Counted from the stretch's first letter, positions 9,546 through 20,179 are shown. The stretch is 64,000 nucleotides of DNA from Nitrospira sp. (GCA_028819435.1 JAPPLK010000089.1:1-64000); one strand, 5' to 3'. The notes: generated by a model from the letters alone, not told the origin. Numbers and translations: made by a program.

Positions 9546-11188
9546 TACTCAGTCCTGCCCTCCGGGTTCAAGGGTGCTCGGATTGCGGATTGTGGATTGC
9601 GGATTGCCATCGCTCGGTCCTGCCCTTCAGGTTCAAGCGCCACGGCATGTGACAACAGCATCCGGTCCTGTTCAATACTCGCAATCGACCCGTGGTCCAA
9701 CCGGTCCATCACAGCCTGCACCGAACCGTTGACCATTCGCAAAAACGGTGAGGGATAGAGCCCGATCCAGAAAATCATCACACACAGGGACACGGCGATG
9801 ATCGTTTCGCGTTGCGTCAGGTCCTTGAGTGCTTGCGGGACGTGCTCGCCGATAGGGCCGAAAATCGCCCGCTCGTAATACCACAGGAAATAGGCCGCGG
9901 CGAAAATCACGCCCGAGACGGCCACGGCTCCATACACCCAATGCGCTTGAAAGGCGCCGAGCAGGATCAGAAATTCCCCGATGAATCCATTCGTTCCGGG
10001 CAATCCGATCGAGGCCATTCCGATGATCAGGAAAAAGGTGGCAAGAAGGGGCATCTTCGACGCGATACCTCCGCAATTGTCGAGGAGCGTATTGCCGAGC
10101 CGGTCATAGAGAAACCCGGCCAGGAAAAAGAGCCCGGCAGTGGTAAATCCCAAATTGATCATTTGCAGCAGACTGCCCTGCAGACCCTGGAAATTCAGGG
10201 CAAACAGGCCCAACACGACGAACCCCAAGTGGCTGATGCTGCTAAAGACAAGCAGGCGTCTGAAGTCCGGCTGCATGATGGCGATAATGGCTCCCCAGAC
10301 GATGGCGGCCAGCGCCAAACTCATGACGATCACCACTACGGTGGCATTGGTCGAGGCTTCCGGCAGCAACGGGAAACTGAATCGCAGGAACCCATACGTT
10401 CCCAACTTGACGCCCGCCAACACCACGGACATCCCGATCGGCCCTTGTACCAGCGCGTCCGGCAACCACGTGTGGAACGGAAAGACCGGAGCCTTGAAGG
10501 CCAATCCCATAAAGATGAACCAGAAGATCAAGAGTTGATCCGAGACCGGAACCGGCACCTTCAACAAGTCCAGCAAATCGAAACTATACATATTCGTGAC
10601 ATCGTGGTAATTCAAACTCAGCAGGGCGAAACCGACCAGCATGAACACGCTGCCCAACAGGGTGTACAACACGTACTTAAGCGCGGCGTAGTGCTTTTCT
10701 TCACCCACGCCCCAGAGTTTGATCAGGAAATAGCTGGGGACGAGCATGAGTTCCCAGAACACGAAGAAGAGGATCAGGTCGATGGACACAAAAATCCCCA
10801 TGATCGTCGTTTCCAAAGCCAGGATGCTCATGAAGTACGCTTTGGCCCTGTCCTGCACGGTATCCCATGAATAAAGAATGATCAGGACCGTGATGAAGGC
10901 CGAAAGGCCGACAAACAGGATGCTGATACCGTCCACGGCGAGGTGATAGGAAATGCCAAGAGCCGGAATCCAATTCAACCGCTCGCTGAATTGCATGGCC
11001 GCGGATTCAGGTATGAACCGGAGCAATAAGAGCACTGCCAGCGCCAATTCGAAAAGCGCGACGCCCAACGCCGTCTTCTTGATCAGGTCGGTATCCCGTA
11101 ATGTCCACAACCCGATCGCCCCAAGAAGCGGGAGAAAGAGCAGGATCGACAAAATCGGGAATCCGAATTCCAGTTCTTCAAGCATCAC
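9545..11188 (-). CDS. nuoM: NADH-quinone oxidoreductase subunit M (copy 2)
   Basis: NuoM-like: 'LAFKAPVFPFHTWLPDALVQGPIGMSVVLAGVKLGTYGFLRFSFPLLPEA'; contiguous second NuoM-family gene. Confidence 0.92.
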   Translation of the reverse strand: MMLEELEFGFPILSILLFLPLLGAIGLWTLRDTDLIKKTALGVALFELALAVLLLLRFIPESAAMQFSERLNWIPALGISYHLAVDGISILFVGLSAFITVLIILYSWDTVQDRAKAYFMSILALETTIMGIFVSIDLILFFVFWELMLVPSYFLIKLWGVGEEKHYAALKYVLYTLLGSVFMLVGFALLSLNYHDVTNMYSFDLLDLLKVPVPVSDQLLIFWFIFMGLAFKAPVFPFHTWLPDALVQGPIGMSVVLAGVKLGTYGFLRFSFPLLPEASTNATVVVIVMSLALAAIVWGAIIAIMQPDFRRLLVFSSISHLGFVVLGLFALNFQGLQGSLLQMINLGFTTAGLFFLAGFLYDRLGNTLLDNCGGIASKMPLLATFFLIIGMASIGLPGTNGFIGEFLILLGAFQAHWVYGAVAVSGVIFAAAYFLWYYERAIFGPIGEHVPQALKDLTQRETIIAVSLCVMIFWIGLYPSPFLRMVNGSVQAVMDRLDHGSIASIEQDRMLLSHAVALEPEGQDRAMAIRNPQSAIRAPLNPEGRTE

Positions 11189-11194
11189 TTAACC

Positions 11195-13177
11195 CTACAA
11201 GAGAGAACTCCCGGTCAACCACACGAGAAGAAAATGCGTGAGCAGAAACAGGCCGATGACGATCACAGCGGCATAATGATTGACCAACCCGGTTTGTAAT
11301 TTCCGCCAGGACCAAGCCGCCAGGTGGTTGGCGTACCCGATCACGTTGAGTCCCCCGTAAATCACGTGTTTTTCGGTCCAGGTCACTCCGGCCGCGCTCA
11401 CGTCGGCTCCGTGCCCGATCCCCCTGATGAAGCGATCGATCACGTGTTGATCGATCCAATCCCATAGCTGGCCAAGCCGTTTGCAAGGCTCGACGAAGAG
11501 AGTGTCATACAGTTCATCCACGTAGTATTTGTTCAACAGCGTCCGATAGGCCCCGGCGAACCGTTCCGACCATGCATCCGCGGTCCCTGGCTTGATCGCA
11601 TACAGATAATGCGCCACCCCCCAACCACCCAACGCGATACCGATGGCCACTGCCATCAATCCAATGAGGGTCCCCATGCCGACTTCATGCGTCACCGCGC
11701 CCACGGGAGTGGCCACGGATTCCAAAAATCCATGGAACCAGCCATGTTCCGGCGGCACGCCCAGAAACCCGCCCAGCACAGAGAGCCCAGCCAGAATCAT
11801 GAGCGGCACGGTCATGACCGGTGGCGACTCATGAATATGATGTTCCACCTTCGGGTCCACCCGGGACTGCCCGTAAAACGTCACATAGGTGAGACGAAAC
11901 ATGTAAAAGGAAGTCAGAAATGCGCCAACCGCGGCAAAGGCATACAACACGTAATGGTGATGGACAAAGGCATGGGCCATAATTTCATCTTTGCTCCAGA
12001 ACCCCGCCAAAGGCGGGATGCCGGCAATGGCCAGGGTGCCGATGAGAAACACGGCGTGCGTGATGGGAATTTTTTTGGAAAGCCCGCCCATCTTTCGGAT
12101 GTCCTGTTCTCCTTCGAGCGAATGGATCACCGCGCCGGCGGAAAGGAACAAGAGGGCTTTGAAAAACGCGTGGGTCACGAGATGGAAAATAGCTGCGATG
12201 TACGCCCCGACCCCGCAGGCCAGAAACATATAGCCCAACTGGCTGACGGTCGAATACGCCAGCACGCGCTTGATGTCGTTTTGCACCAGCCCGATCGTGG
12301 CGGCAAATAACGCGGTCAGGCCGCCGATGATCCCTACCGTGGCCATGGACACAGGAGCCACGTCGAACAACACGTGAGTGCGCACCACCATGTACACCCC
12401 GGCCGTGACCATCGTCGCGGCGTGGATCAACGCGCTCACCGGGGTCGGGCCTTCCATGGCATCGGGCAGCCACGTATACAGGGGAATTTGGGCGGACTTC
12501 CCGATCGCGCCCACCAACAGGCACAGCGTAATGGCCGTGGCCATTTCAACGGAGAGCTGGTTCGCGTTTTCGAAGACCTTCAGGTAGTCCAAGGTCTTGA
12601 AATTGACGAAGACCAGAAAGATCGCCAGCAAAAACCCGGCGTCGCCGATCCGGTTGACCACAAACGCCTTGGTGGCAGCCTTGGCAGCGGAGACCTTATT
12701 GAAGTAGTACCCGATCAGGAGGTAGGAGCAGAGGCCGACCCCTTCCCATCCAATGAAAAGCACCAGGAAATTGTTCCCCATGACCAGCAACAACATGGAG
12801 ACCATGAACAGGTTCATGTACACGAAGAAGCGGGTAAAGCCGTCTTCTCCGTGCATGTACCCGACGGAATAGACGTGAATCAGAAAGCCGACTCCCGTTA
12901 CCACCATCAACATCACGGCGGTCAGCGGATCGATCAAAAATCCGAAATTGACGTGCAGGTCTCCGCCGAAAATCCACGAATAGGCAATGACCTCACGGGG
13001 CACGGGATCGGAGAGTACGCCGGCCACCACCGCGACGGCACACAGAAAAGAGAGGCCGATGGAGCCCACGGCAATGCGGCCGGCCAGGTCGGTGGTGTAC
13101 CGATGGCCGAGCAAGCCGTTCACCAGAACCGCGATCAGCGGGAAAACGGGTATGAGAATGACAAGAAGATCGGACAC
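11195..13177 (-). CDS. nuoL: NADH-quinone oxidoreductase subunit L
   Basis: 'GKSAQIPLYTWLPDAMEGPTPVSALIHAATMVTAGVYMVVR' NuoL signature, 660 aa. Confidence 0.95.
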   Translation of the reverse strand: MSDLLVILIPVFPLIAVLVNGLLGHRYTTDLAGRIAVGSIGLSFLCAVAVVAGVLSDPVPREVIAYSWIFGGDLHVNFGFLIDPLTAVMLMVVTGVGFLIHVYSVGYMHGEDGFTRFFVYMNLFMVSMLLLVMGNNFLVLFIGWEGVGLCSYLLIGYYFNKVSAAKAATKAFVVNRIGDAGFLLAIFLVFVNFKTLDYLKVFENANQLSVEMATAITLCLLVGAIGKSAQIPLYTWLPDAMEGPTPVSALIHAATMVTAGVYMVVRTHVLFDVAPVSMATVGIIGGLTALFAATIGLVQNDIKRVLAYSTVSQLGYMFLACGVGAYIAAIFHLVTHAFFKALLFLSAGAVIHSLEGEQDIRKMGGLSKKIPITHAVFLIGTLAIAGIPPLAGFWSKDEIMAHAFVHHHYVLYAFAAVGAFLTSFYMFRLTYVTFYGQSRVDPKVEHHIHESPPVMTVPLMILAGLSVLGGFLGVPPEHGWFHGFLESVATPVGAVTHEVGMGTLIGLMAVAIGIALGGWGVAHYLYAIKPGTADAWSERFAGAYRTLLNKYYVDELYDTLFVEPCKRLGQLWDWIDQHVIDRFIRGIGHGADVSAAGVTWTEKHVIYGGLNVIGYANHLAAWSWRKLQTGLVNHYAAVIVIGLFLLTHFLLVWLTGSSLL

Positions 13178-13178
13178 G

Positions 13179-13481
13179 TTACCACTTCAACAGGTTAATC
13201 TGGTCGACGTTCGTCGCAATTTTTCCACGGAACACCACGATGATGATCGCCAGGCCCACGGCAGCCTCCCCCGCGGCAATCGCGATCACGAACAATGCCG
13301 CCATCTGGCCGGCCATCGATGAAAGGTAATGGGAGAACGCGACGAGGTTGATGTTCGCCGCGTTTAACATGATCTCGACCGACATCAGCACAATAATGAA
13401 GTTGCGCCGGATCAGTACGCCCAACAACCCCGTCATGAACAGGATGAAACTCAACGCCACGTATGCCGAAAGAGGAATCAT
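13179..13481 (-). CDS. nuoK: NADH-quinone oxidoreductase subunit K
   Basis: '[32 protein letters not shown]' NuoK signature. Confidence 0.95.
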   Translation of the reverse strand: MIPLSAYVALSFILFMTGLLGVLIRRNFIIVLMSVEIMLNAANINLVAFSHYLSSMAGQMAALFVIAIAAGEAAVGLAIIIVVFRGKIATNVDQINLLKW

Positions 13482-13487
13482 GACGAG

Positions 13488-14024
13488 TTACTCGCGTTGG
13501 CCCGTCGGCTCAGGAACCGGACCCGTCGGGGTTTTGGCCAGGACGATCGCCCCGATAATGGCTCCCAAAAGAAAGACTCCCACGATCTCGAACAACAACA
13601 AGTAGTCGCTGAACATGGTGATGCCCACGGCGTGACTCGGGCCGGTCTGCAACACGACTTCCGGGGTCGCCGTCCCCTTGGCCCCGCTGTAGGGGGTTTG
13701 AAACACCAGAATGAGTAATTCCGCGAGGATCGCGACACCGGCGAACAGGAAAAAGGGATATTTCTTATGCAGGTACTGTTCTTCGGTTTTCAGACTGAGC
13801 AACATCAGGACGAAGAGGTAGAGCACGAGGATGGCCCCGGCGTAGACGATGATCTGCACGGCAAAGAGAAACTCGGCGTTGAGCAACACGAAAAGCCCGG
13901 CCACGTGCAAGAGCAACGACAACAGGCTCAGGCCGCAATGAACAGGATTTTTCAGGGCGATCGTAAAAATCCCCGACAGGATACTCACGGTCGCAAAGTA
14001 CCCGAACAATACGTACATCATCAT
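13488..14024 (-). CDS. nuoJ: NADH-quinone oxidoreductase subunit J
   Basis: 'NPVHCGLSLLSLLLHVAGLFVLLNAEFLFAVQIIVYAGAILVLYLFVLML' NuoJ signature. Confidence 0.95.
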   Translation of the reverse strand: MMMYVLFGYFATVSILSGIFTIALKNPVHCGLSLLSLLLHVAGLFVLLNAEFLFAVQIIVYAGAILVLYLFVLMLLSLKTEEQYLHKKYPFFLFAGVAILAELLILVFQTPYSGAKGTATPEVVLQTGPSHAVGITMFSDYLLLFEIVGVFLLGAIIGAIVLAKTPTGPVPEPTGQRE

Positions 14025-14030
14025 GAAGGA

Positions 14031-14606
14031 CTACGAGTCGGAGGCCTCGGTTTTCCCTATGGGCTGCGGGAAATGATAGCGGTAGGCGCGACTCTCCTCG
14101 TCATCCTGTTCCTGGTTGTGGGCATAGAGATATTTTTTTGCGTCTTCCAAATGTTGCTCACCGATCTCGTAGAGTCGCTGTTTGTTGAACAGGAGGGTCC
14201 GTTTATCATGAGTCGAATACTCGTACATCTTCGTCATGGCCAACGCATTGACCGGACAGGCTTCCACGCAATATCCGCAAAACACGCATTTGGTAATATC
14301 AATGTAAAACTCGGTCGCGTACCGTTGCAGGGGCAGGGACTTGTCCTCTTCACTGATGACTTTGATGCACCGTGACGGACAGGCGGCCTCGCAGAGGTCA
14401 CATCCGACGCACCGTTCCTGCCCGTTGTCGTACCGCAACAAGCCCAGGGCCCCGCGATGCGCGTCGGGAATCGTTCGCTTTTCACGGGGATACTGGAAGG
14501 TCATCGGACGGTGGAACATGTGCTTGAACGTGACCTTCATCGCTTTCCAGATTTCGCGGAACAAGACCGCGTCCAACAATCGTGTCGTTTGCTTTTGCGT
14601 ATCCAC
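14031..14606 (-). CDS. nuoI: NADH-quinone oxidoreductase subunit I (2x[4Fe-4S])
   Basis: 'CVGCDLCEAACPSRCI' and 'CVFCGYCVEACPVNAL'. Confidence 0.95.
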   Translation of the reverse strand: MDTQKQTTRLLDAVLFREIWKAMKVTFKHMFHRPMTFQYPREKRTIPDAHRGALGLLRYDNGQERCVGCDLCEAACPSRCIKVISEEDKSLPLQRYATEFYIDITKCVFCGYCVEACPVNALAMTKMYEYSTHDKRTLLFNKQRLYEIGEQHLEDAKKYLYAHNQEQDDEESRAYRYHFPQPIGKTEASDS

Positions 14607-14615
14607 GAGACGCTC

Positions 14616-17306
14616 CTAAATTTTTTCGATTGTCACCTGAGCGGATTTGAAATAGGGTACCCGCGTGACGGGGTCCACGACGACCCGGACCAGATCCTTG
14701 ACCGGAGGCTCATTAAAATGTTCAGGGAACGCACAGGTGCCCGGCAGCACGTTGACGTCGACTTGCACGCCCAATTCCAGGCTGCCTTGATCCGAGGTCA
14801 CGCGAACGCGACCGCCTTCGGCGAGACCCAACCGTTCACATTCCTCCAGGGACATCCGTAACGCTCCGGTATTCGGCGAAATATCCATCAACCCGGACGC
14901 CTTCGTGGACAATTTTCCCGAATGATAAATGAGTTGAATCAATTTCAATCCGTACGGCCGTCCGGACTCTTGTGCGCGGCCATCGGCATACCGGGCGCGA
15001 ACCGAATCCGCATACCCGTTCCGAAGATACGCCGTGGCATCAGCAACAACGGGGCGAGGTTCGCCGAGATTGTAGTAGCCGGGAAGCACCTTCCGAATTT
15101 CCGCTTGAATATCCTGCGTGTTTTCATATGGAAGCGAATGCCCCATGCCGTTGGCGAGGCCCACCATGATATGCCAATCCAGCGCACTCTCACCCAGCGG
15201 GTCCAGCGCCGGCCTCAGGAATTGCACCATCCCCTCCTGGTTTGTGACGGTGCCGTCCTTTTCCGCAAACGTACACGCGGGAAACGCGACGTGCGCATAG
15301 CGCGCCGTCTCCGTCAGGAAAGGATCCTGACAGATCAACAATTCCAACTGGCTCAAGGCCTCTTCCACGCCGAACGATTTCGGAAGCGTGGCTAAGGGGT
15401 TTTCTCCCACCACGTAGAGGGCCTTGATCTTGCCGGCGCGGCAATCCGCCAAAATTTCTACAAGGGATTGACCGGATTGCGCATCCGGCAACGTCGCATT
15501 CCATGCTTCGGAAAATTTTTGTCGCGCCTCGGCTTGCGCATAGGACGCCGGGCCAGGAAGAAATTCCGGTGCGACGCCCATATCCACGGCCCCCTGCTCG
15601 TTCCCCTCCTCGGTGAACGTATTGATCCCGCACCCGGGTTTATTCAATTTCCCCGTGACCCACGCCAAGTCAACCAGGGACAATGTATGGTTATACCCAT
15701 CGGGCTGGCGCACGACCCCTTCCCCGCACAGGATGACGGAACGCGGGGCCTCCGCAAATATCCTGGCTGCCTCCTGAATCGTCTCGACCGGGATTCCCGT
15801 TTCAGCGGCGACGGCGTCGAGCGAAACCGCTTGGGCCGCGGCTTTCAAGGCAGACAAGGCCTCGGGGTCTTGAGCGGTCGCGTCAGGATCGATGAGATCC
15901 TGCTCCAGGGCCGATTTGACCAATCCTTTGACGAACGCGCCCTCCGACCCCGGTTTGACCATCACCGGATGCGACGCCAACTTGGCCAAATTGGTTTGCA
16001 TGGAATCCACTACGATAACCGACGCCTTGTAGGTGCCGATCGCGGCTTTCACCCGCAGGCTGGCCACGGGATTCGTTTCTGTGACGTTGGCTCCCACCAC
16101 CAGGATCGCCTTGGCTTTCGTGAGGTCGGCCGAGGCGTTCATTGTCCGGTTGATCCCGAGGGCATGATGCACCGCCCGCACGAAATTCATATGACCGTAC
16201 CGCGCACTGCTGTCGAGATTGTTCGTCCCGAGCACGGTCCGCATAAATCGTTGGAACACGTACAGTTCTTCATTCGTGCACCGTGCCGTGATCAAGCCTG
16301 CAATGGCTTCGGACCCATATCGGCTCTTGATATCCGTCAGCCGCTCCGCGGTCGTGGCCAAGGCTTCGATCCACGGCGTTGGGGCCAGACCCGTTTCATT
16401 CCGAACGAGCGGCTCCTTGAGTCGTTCTTTACTGTCAATGAACTGGAAGCCGAAGCGCCCTCGCACACAGAGCCCTCCGTGACCATTGACTGTATCCCCC
16501 CGGTCGCCCCATTTGTTTTTCCAGGACAAGGGAGATGTCACCCGCACGACTTCCGTATCCTTCGTTTCCACGTACATCTGACAGCCGTCCCCGCAGTAAT
16601 TGCAGGTGGTCGTGGTTTTTCGGAGTTGCCAGGGCTTGTACACGTATTTTGAAAATTTATTCGTAATCGCGCCCACTGGACAGACCGCGAGACAATCACC
16701 GCAAAATTCACAGTCCAAGGCGTGATCCCCCTTGGCCACGACCTGCGTAAACCCGCCTTTCTTCATGAACTGCAAAGCGTCGATACGCTGGACGTCCTTG
16801 CAGATGTTGATACACTCCCCGCAGGCGATGCAGCGGTTCATGTTGAAATCGAGCACAAGGCTACGCGTGTCTTCCGGAATATTTTTCTGTTTGGCGTTGG
16901 CGAGGTTGGTGACCTGGTGCTCGAAGGCCATGTCTTGCAATTCGCAATGCCCGTCCGCGTCGCAGACCGGACAATCCAGGGGATGCACTGACAGGTGTTT
17001 TTCAACGGCCTTTTTCCGTGCCGCAAACAGGTCTTCCCCATCCGTCCGGATCACCATCCCTTCGGTCGCCTTCGCGGTGCAGGATCGCACCGGCGACTTC
17101 TTCCCTTCCTGCAGGACCAGGCACATGCCGCAGGACCCGAAGGGATCGAACGTGTAGTGATAACACATGGCCGGGACGATTTTCCCCATGCTGGAAATCA
17201 CGTCGTACAGCGAAACCCCTTCTTTCGCGGTGACGGTTTCGCCGTCGATATTCAGGGAAATCGTCGCGGCTTCAGTATCGGGTGTCGTAACCGGTTTGAG
17301 TCCCAT
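14616..17306 (-). CDS. nuoG: NADH-quinone oxidoreductase subunit G
   Basis: N-terminal [2Fe-2S] cysteines, 'CIACGECINICKDVQ', 'CEFCGDCLAVCPVGAI', 'CNYCGDGCQMYVE' then a molybdopterin-oxidoreductase-like domain; 896 aa. Confidence 0.93.
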   Translation of the reverse strand: MGLKPVTTPDTEAATISLNIDGETVTAKEGVSLYDVISSMGKIVPAMCYHYTFDPFGSCGMCLVLQEGKKSPVRSCTAKATEGMVIRTDGEDLFAARKKAVEKHLSVHPLDCPVCDADGHCELQDMAFEHQVTNLANAKQKNIPEDTRSLVLDFNMNRCIACGECINICKDVQRIDALQFMKKGGFTQVVAKGDHALDCEFCGDCLAVCPVGAITNKFSKYVYKPWQLRKTTTTCNYCGDGCQMYVETKDTEVVRVTSPLSWKNKWGDRGDTVNGHGGLCVRGRFGFQFIDSKERLKEPLVRNETGLAPTPWIEALATTAERLTDIKSRYGSEAIAGLITARCTNEELYVFQRFMRTVLGTNNLDSSARYGHMNFVRAVHHALGINRTMNASADLTKAKAILVVGANVTETNPVASLRVKAAIGTYKASVIVVDSMQTNLAKLASHPVMVKPGSEGAFVKGLVKSALEQDLIDPDATAQDPEALSALKAAAQAVSLDAVAAETGIPVETIQEAARIFAEAPRSVILCGEGVVRQPDGYNHTLSLVDLAWVTGKLNKPGCGINTFTEEGNEQGAVDMGVAPEFLPGPASYAQAEARQKFSEAWNATLPDAQSGQSLVEILADCRAGKIKALYVVGENPLATLPKSFGVEEALSQLELLICQDPFLTETARYAHVAFPACTFAEKDGTVTNQEGMVQFLRPALDPLGESALDWHIMVGLANGMGHSLPYENTQDIQAEIRKVLPGYYNLGEPRPVVADATAYLRNGYADSVRARYADGRAQESGRPYGLKLIQLIYHSGKLSTKASGLMDISPNTGALRMSLEECERLGLAEGGRVRVTSDQGSLELGVQVDVNVLPGTCAFPEHFNEPPVKDLVRVVVDPVTRVPYFKSAQVTIEKI

Positions 17307-17367
17307 CTATCTCTCCCGCCCCTCCATTCAGGAGTTCATCAGGATTTTTATCAATTACCCCAGTTCC

Positions 17368-17491
17368 ACAGACTGTTCAAAAAGTTCACCAGCAAGGCCG
17401 CAGGCAGTGAGAAGGCTGAGGCGTACGAGAAAAGTACGTTGAAGCCTTCGAGCAACGAGAACGCCGCTGGCGGGCTTTTTCAACAGTCTGT
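17368..17491. repeat. MITE-like palindromic element between nuoD and nuoG
   Basis: 17-bp terminal inverted repeats ACAGACTGTTCAAAAAG / CTTTTTCAACAGTCTGT (one mismatch), whole ~124 bp largely self-complementary; right end abuts the nuoD stop codon. Confidence 0.8.
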
Positions 17492-18741
17492 CAGCGGTCG
17501 CATTCTCCCATCACGATATCGTACGACCCAAAAATCGTGACCGCGTCGGCGATCATGTAACCCTTGGCCATATAATCGAACGCCCCCATGTGGATAAAGG
17601 ACGGGGAGCGGATCTTCAGGCGATACGGATTCCCACCGCCCGTGCTCACGATATAAAACCCCAACTCGCCTTTATGCGCTTCGGTTCCACAGTAAATCTC
17701 CCCGGGCGGGGCATCAAACCCCTGGGAAAACAGTTTGAACTGCTGGATCATGGATTCGAGATTCGTGAACACCCGGTCCTTGGGGGGCAGGGTGACGCTG
17801 GGCACGTCGGCCATCACCGGGCCTTCCTTCGGCATCTGGTCCATGCACTGGCGAATGATCTTGATGCTCTCACGCATTTCCTCGATTCGGATCCAATACC
17901 GGTCATACGTGTCGCCGTTCTTGCCGACCGGCACGCTGAACTCGCACTTGGGATAGGCGCCATACGATTCGTATTTGCGCAAGTCGTAATCCACACCGGA
18001 CCCTCGCAACGTCGGCCCGCTTAACCCATACCCCAACGCATCCTCCGCGGAGATGACCGCGACGCCCACGGTCCGCGCCAGCCAAATGCGATTTTTTTCC
18101 AGGAACACCACGTATTCGTCGATCTTCGGAGGAAAGTACGCAAGAAAATCCCGAATCTTGGTCTCCAGTGAAGCGGTAAAGTCGCGTTCCACGCCGCCGA
18201 TCCGATACCAACTGGTCGTCAGCCGCGCCCCACACAATTCATCGAACCAGTCGAGCAGAATTTCGCGGTCACGGAACGTGTAGAAAAACACGGTCATCGC
18301 CCCGATATCGAGCGCCTGCGTCCCCAACCAGAACAGGTGCCCGATAATCCGCTGGACTTCCGCCACGATGGTGCGCAAATATTCCGCCCGCTCGGGTACG
18401 GTGACGTTCATCAATTTCTCCACGGCCCGGCAATACGCGAAGTTGTTGTACATCGCGCAGACGTAATCGAGACGGTCAGTATGGGGAATGAATTGATGAT
18501 ACGTCCCGTATTCAGCGAGTTTTTCCACGCCGCGATGGAGAAAGCCCATGACCACCGTGGATTTCGTGATCCGCTCTCCTTCGAGGTCGAGGATCACTTT
18601 CAGCACGCCATGCGTCGCGGGATGCTGCGGCCCCATGTTCAACAGCAATTCCTCGGTCCGCAGGATCGGCAGGTCCCTGGTCTCCGGATGAGCCGGATCG
18701 ACTTTATAAATGGTTTCGCGTTGGTCCTCTAAATGCGCCAT
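17491..18741 (-). CDS. nuoD: NADH-quinone oxidoreductase subunit D
   Basis: 'LLLNMGPQHPATHGVLKVILDLEGE' NuoD signature. Confidence 0.96.
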   Translation of the reverse strand: MAHLEDQRETIYKVDPAHPETRDLPILRTEELLLNMGPQHPATHGVLKVILDLEGERITKSTVVMGFLHRGVEKLAEYGTYHQFIPHTDRLDYVCAMYNNFAYCRAVEKLMNVTVPERAEYLRTIVAEVQRIIGHLFWLGTQALDIGAMTVFFYTFRDREILLDWFDELCGARLTTSWYRIGGVERDFTASLETKIRDFLAYFPPKIDEYVVFLEKNRIWLARTVGVAVISAEDALGYGLSGPTLRGSGVDYDLRKYESYGAYPKCEFSVPVGKNGDTYDRYWIRIEEMRESIKIIRQCMDQMPKEGPVMADVPSVTLPPKDRVFTNLESMIQQFKLFSQGFDAPPGEIYCGTEAHKGELGFYIVSTGGGNPYRLKIRSPSFIHMGAFDYMAKGYMIADAVTIFGSYDIVMGECDR

Positions 18742-18765
18742 GGTTGCTTCTCGAACAGTGCCGGC

Positions 18766-19266
18766 TCAGGAAGCCGCACCCTCATTCAGAAAATCAAACG
18801 TATCGCGCCAACCCTTCCCTTGCAGCGGGAAATCCTTTCGCAACGGATAGCCTTCGGGGAAGTCGTCCGGCATCAAAATCCGCCGCATGTCCGGGTGGTT
18901 GTTAAACCGGATACCCATCATGTCGAACACTTCCCGTTCCATGAAATTCGCGCCCGGCCATATATCCGTCAACGAATCCACGTAACAATCGTGTTCAGGA
19001 ACCCGCGTTTTCACGCGAATCCGATGGCGATGGCGGATGGAATAGACCTCGTACACCACTTCAAAGCGTTCCTCTTCATCCGGCCAATCCACCGAACTGA
19101 CGAGCACGATGTAATCGCAAGCCATGGCCGGATCATCCTTCAGGAAACGGCCGATCGCGTGCAGGGCCTCGCGTTTCACCGTCACGGCCAAGTCACCCCG
19201 CCATTCCTGAGCACTCAGGAATCCGTCAGGAAACCGGGCCTGGATGGCTTCGGCAAGAGGATGCAT
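18766..19266 (-). CDS. nuoC: NADH-quinone oxidoreductase subunit C
   Basis: 'REVFDMMGIRFNNHPDMRRILMPDDFPEGYPLRKDFPLQG'; start set at MHPLAEAIQ (TAATG overlap with nuoB). Confidence 0.93.
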   Translation of the reverse strand: MHPLAEAIQARFPDGFLSAQEWRGDLAVTVKREALHAIGRFLKDDPAMACDYIVLVSSVDWPDEEERFEVVYEVYSIRHRHRIRVKTRVPEHDCYVDSLTDIWPGANFMEREVFDMMGIRFNNHPDMRRILMPDDFPEGYPLRKDFPLQGKGWRDTFDFLNEGAAS

Positions 19267-19823
19267 TACCCGATCCCCTTCTCCTTGGGCCTGACCTGTT
19301 CGGGCTGTTTGGTAAAGACCCGCTTCTGCATAATCTGATCCTGAAGTTTCAAAATCCCGTCGAATAGGGCTTCGGGGGTCGGCGGGCATCCGGGCACGTA
19401 AATATCGACCGGCACGAATCGATCCACACCCTGGACCACGCTGTAACTATCGTAAATGTTCCCGGACGTGGCGCAGGATCCCATGGAAATGACGTATTTG
19501 GGTTCGGGCATCTGGTCGTAGATTTTGCGAATGACCGGAGCCATACGCCGGCACACCGTGCCCGCCACGATCATGAGATCGGATTGTCGTGGAGAACCAC
19601 GAAACACGCCAGCCCCGTACCGGTCGACGTCATACCGGGAGGAGACCGCGGCAATCATTTCGATCGCGCAACAGGCCAACCCGAACGTCATCGGCCAGAG
19701 CGATCCTTTGCGCGCCCAATTCGCGGCCTTTTCCAGAGACAGCGTGATGACCCCGATATCGCCGTCCTTCTCGTGCTTTTTCCCTATTTGGATCAGTCCC
19801 ACTCCAGCGCGCCCTTTCTCCAC
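19266..19823 (-). CDS. nuoB: NADH-quinone oxidoreductase subunit B
   Basis: '[16 protein letters not shown]', '[12 protein letters not shown]', '[11 protein letters not shown]'. Confidence 0.96.
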   Translation of the reverse strand: MEKGRAGVGLIQIGKKHEKDGDIGVITLSLEKAANWARKGSLWPMTFGLACCAIEMIAAVSSRYDVDRYGAGVFRGSPRQSDLMIVAGTVCRRMAPVIRKIYDQMPEPKYVISMGSCATSGNIYDSYSVVQGVDRFVPVDIYVPGCPPTPEALFDGILKLQDQIMQKRVFTKQPEQVRPKEKGIG

Positions 19824-20179
19824 GCATACACGTAGGCCACGACAAACAGACCGATGAAAATCATCATTTCAATGAGGCCGATCACGCCCAGTTGGTCAAA
19901 AGTGACGGCCCAGGGATAGAGAAAAATGACTTCAATATCGAAAATGACAAAGAGCATCGCAATGACGTAATACCGGACGGGAAACGGCATCCGGGAATCG
20001 GAAAACGGCTCGCTGCCGCATTCATACACACTCAATTTTTCATCTTCGGGATACTTCGGTTGGACGAGATAACTCAGGAGGAGCGTCACGACGCCAAATC
20101 CCGCTGCCAGGATAATAAACACGACGATCGGCGAATATTTCGCGAGATAGTCCAGAAACAGATCCAAGCCACCGACCAT
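19793..20179 (-). CDS. nuoA: NADH-quinone oxidoreductase subunit A
   Basis: '[41 protein letters not shown]'. Confidence 0.95.
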   Translation of the reverse strand: MVGGLDLFLDYLAKYSPIVVFIILAAGFGVVTLLLSYLVQPKYPEDEKLSVYECGSEPFSDSRMPFPVRYYVIAMLFVIFDIEVIFLYPWAVTFDQLGVIGLIEMMIFIGLFVVAYVYAWRKGALEWD

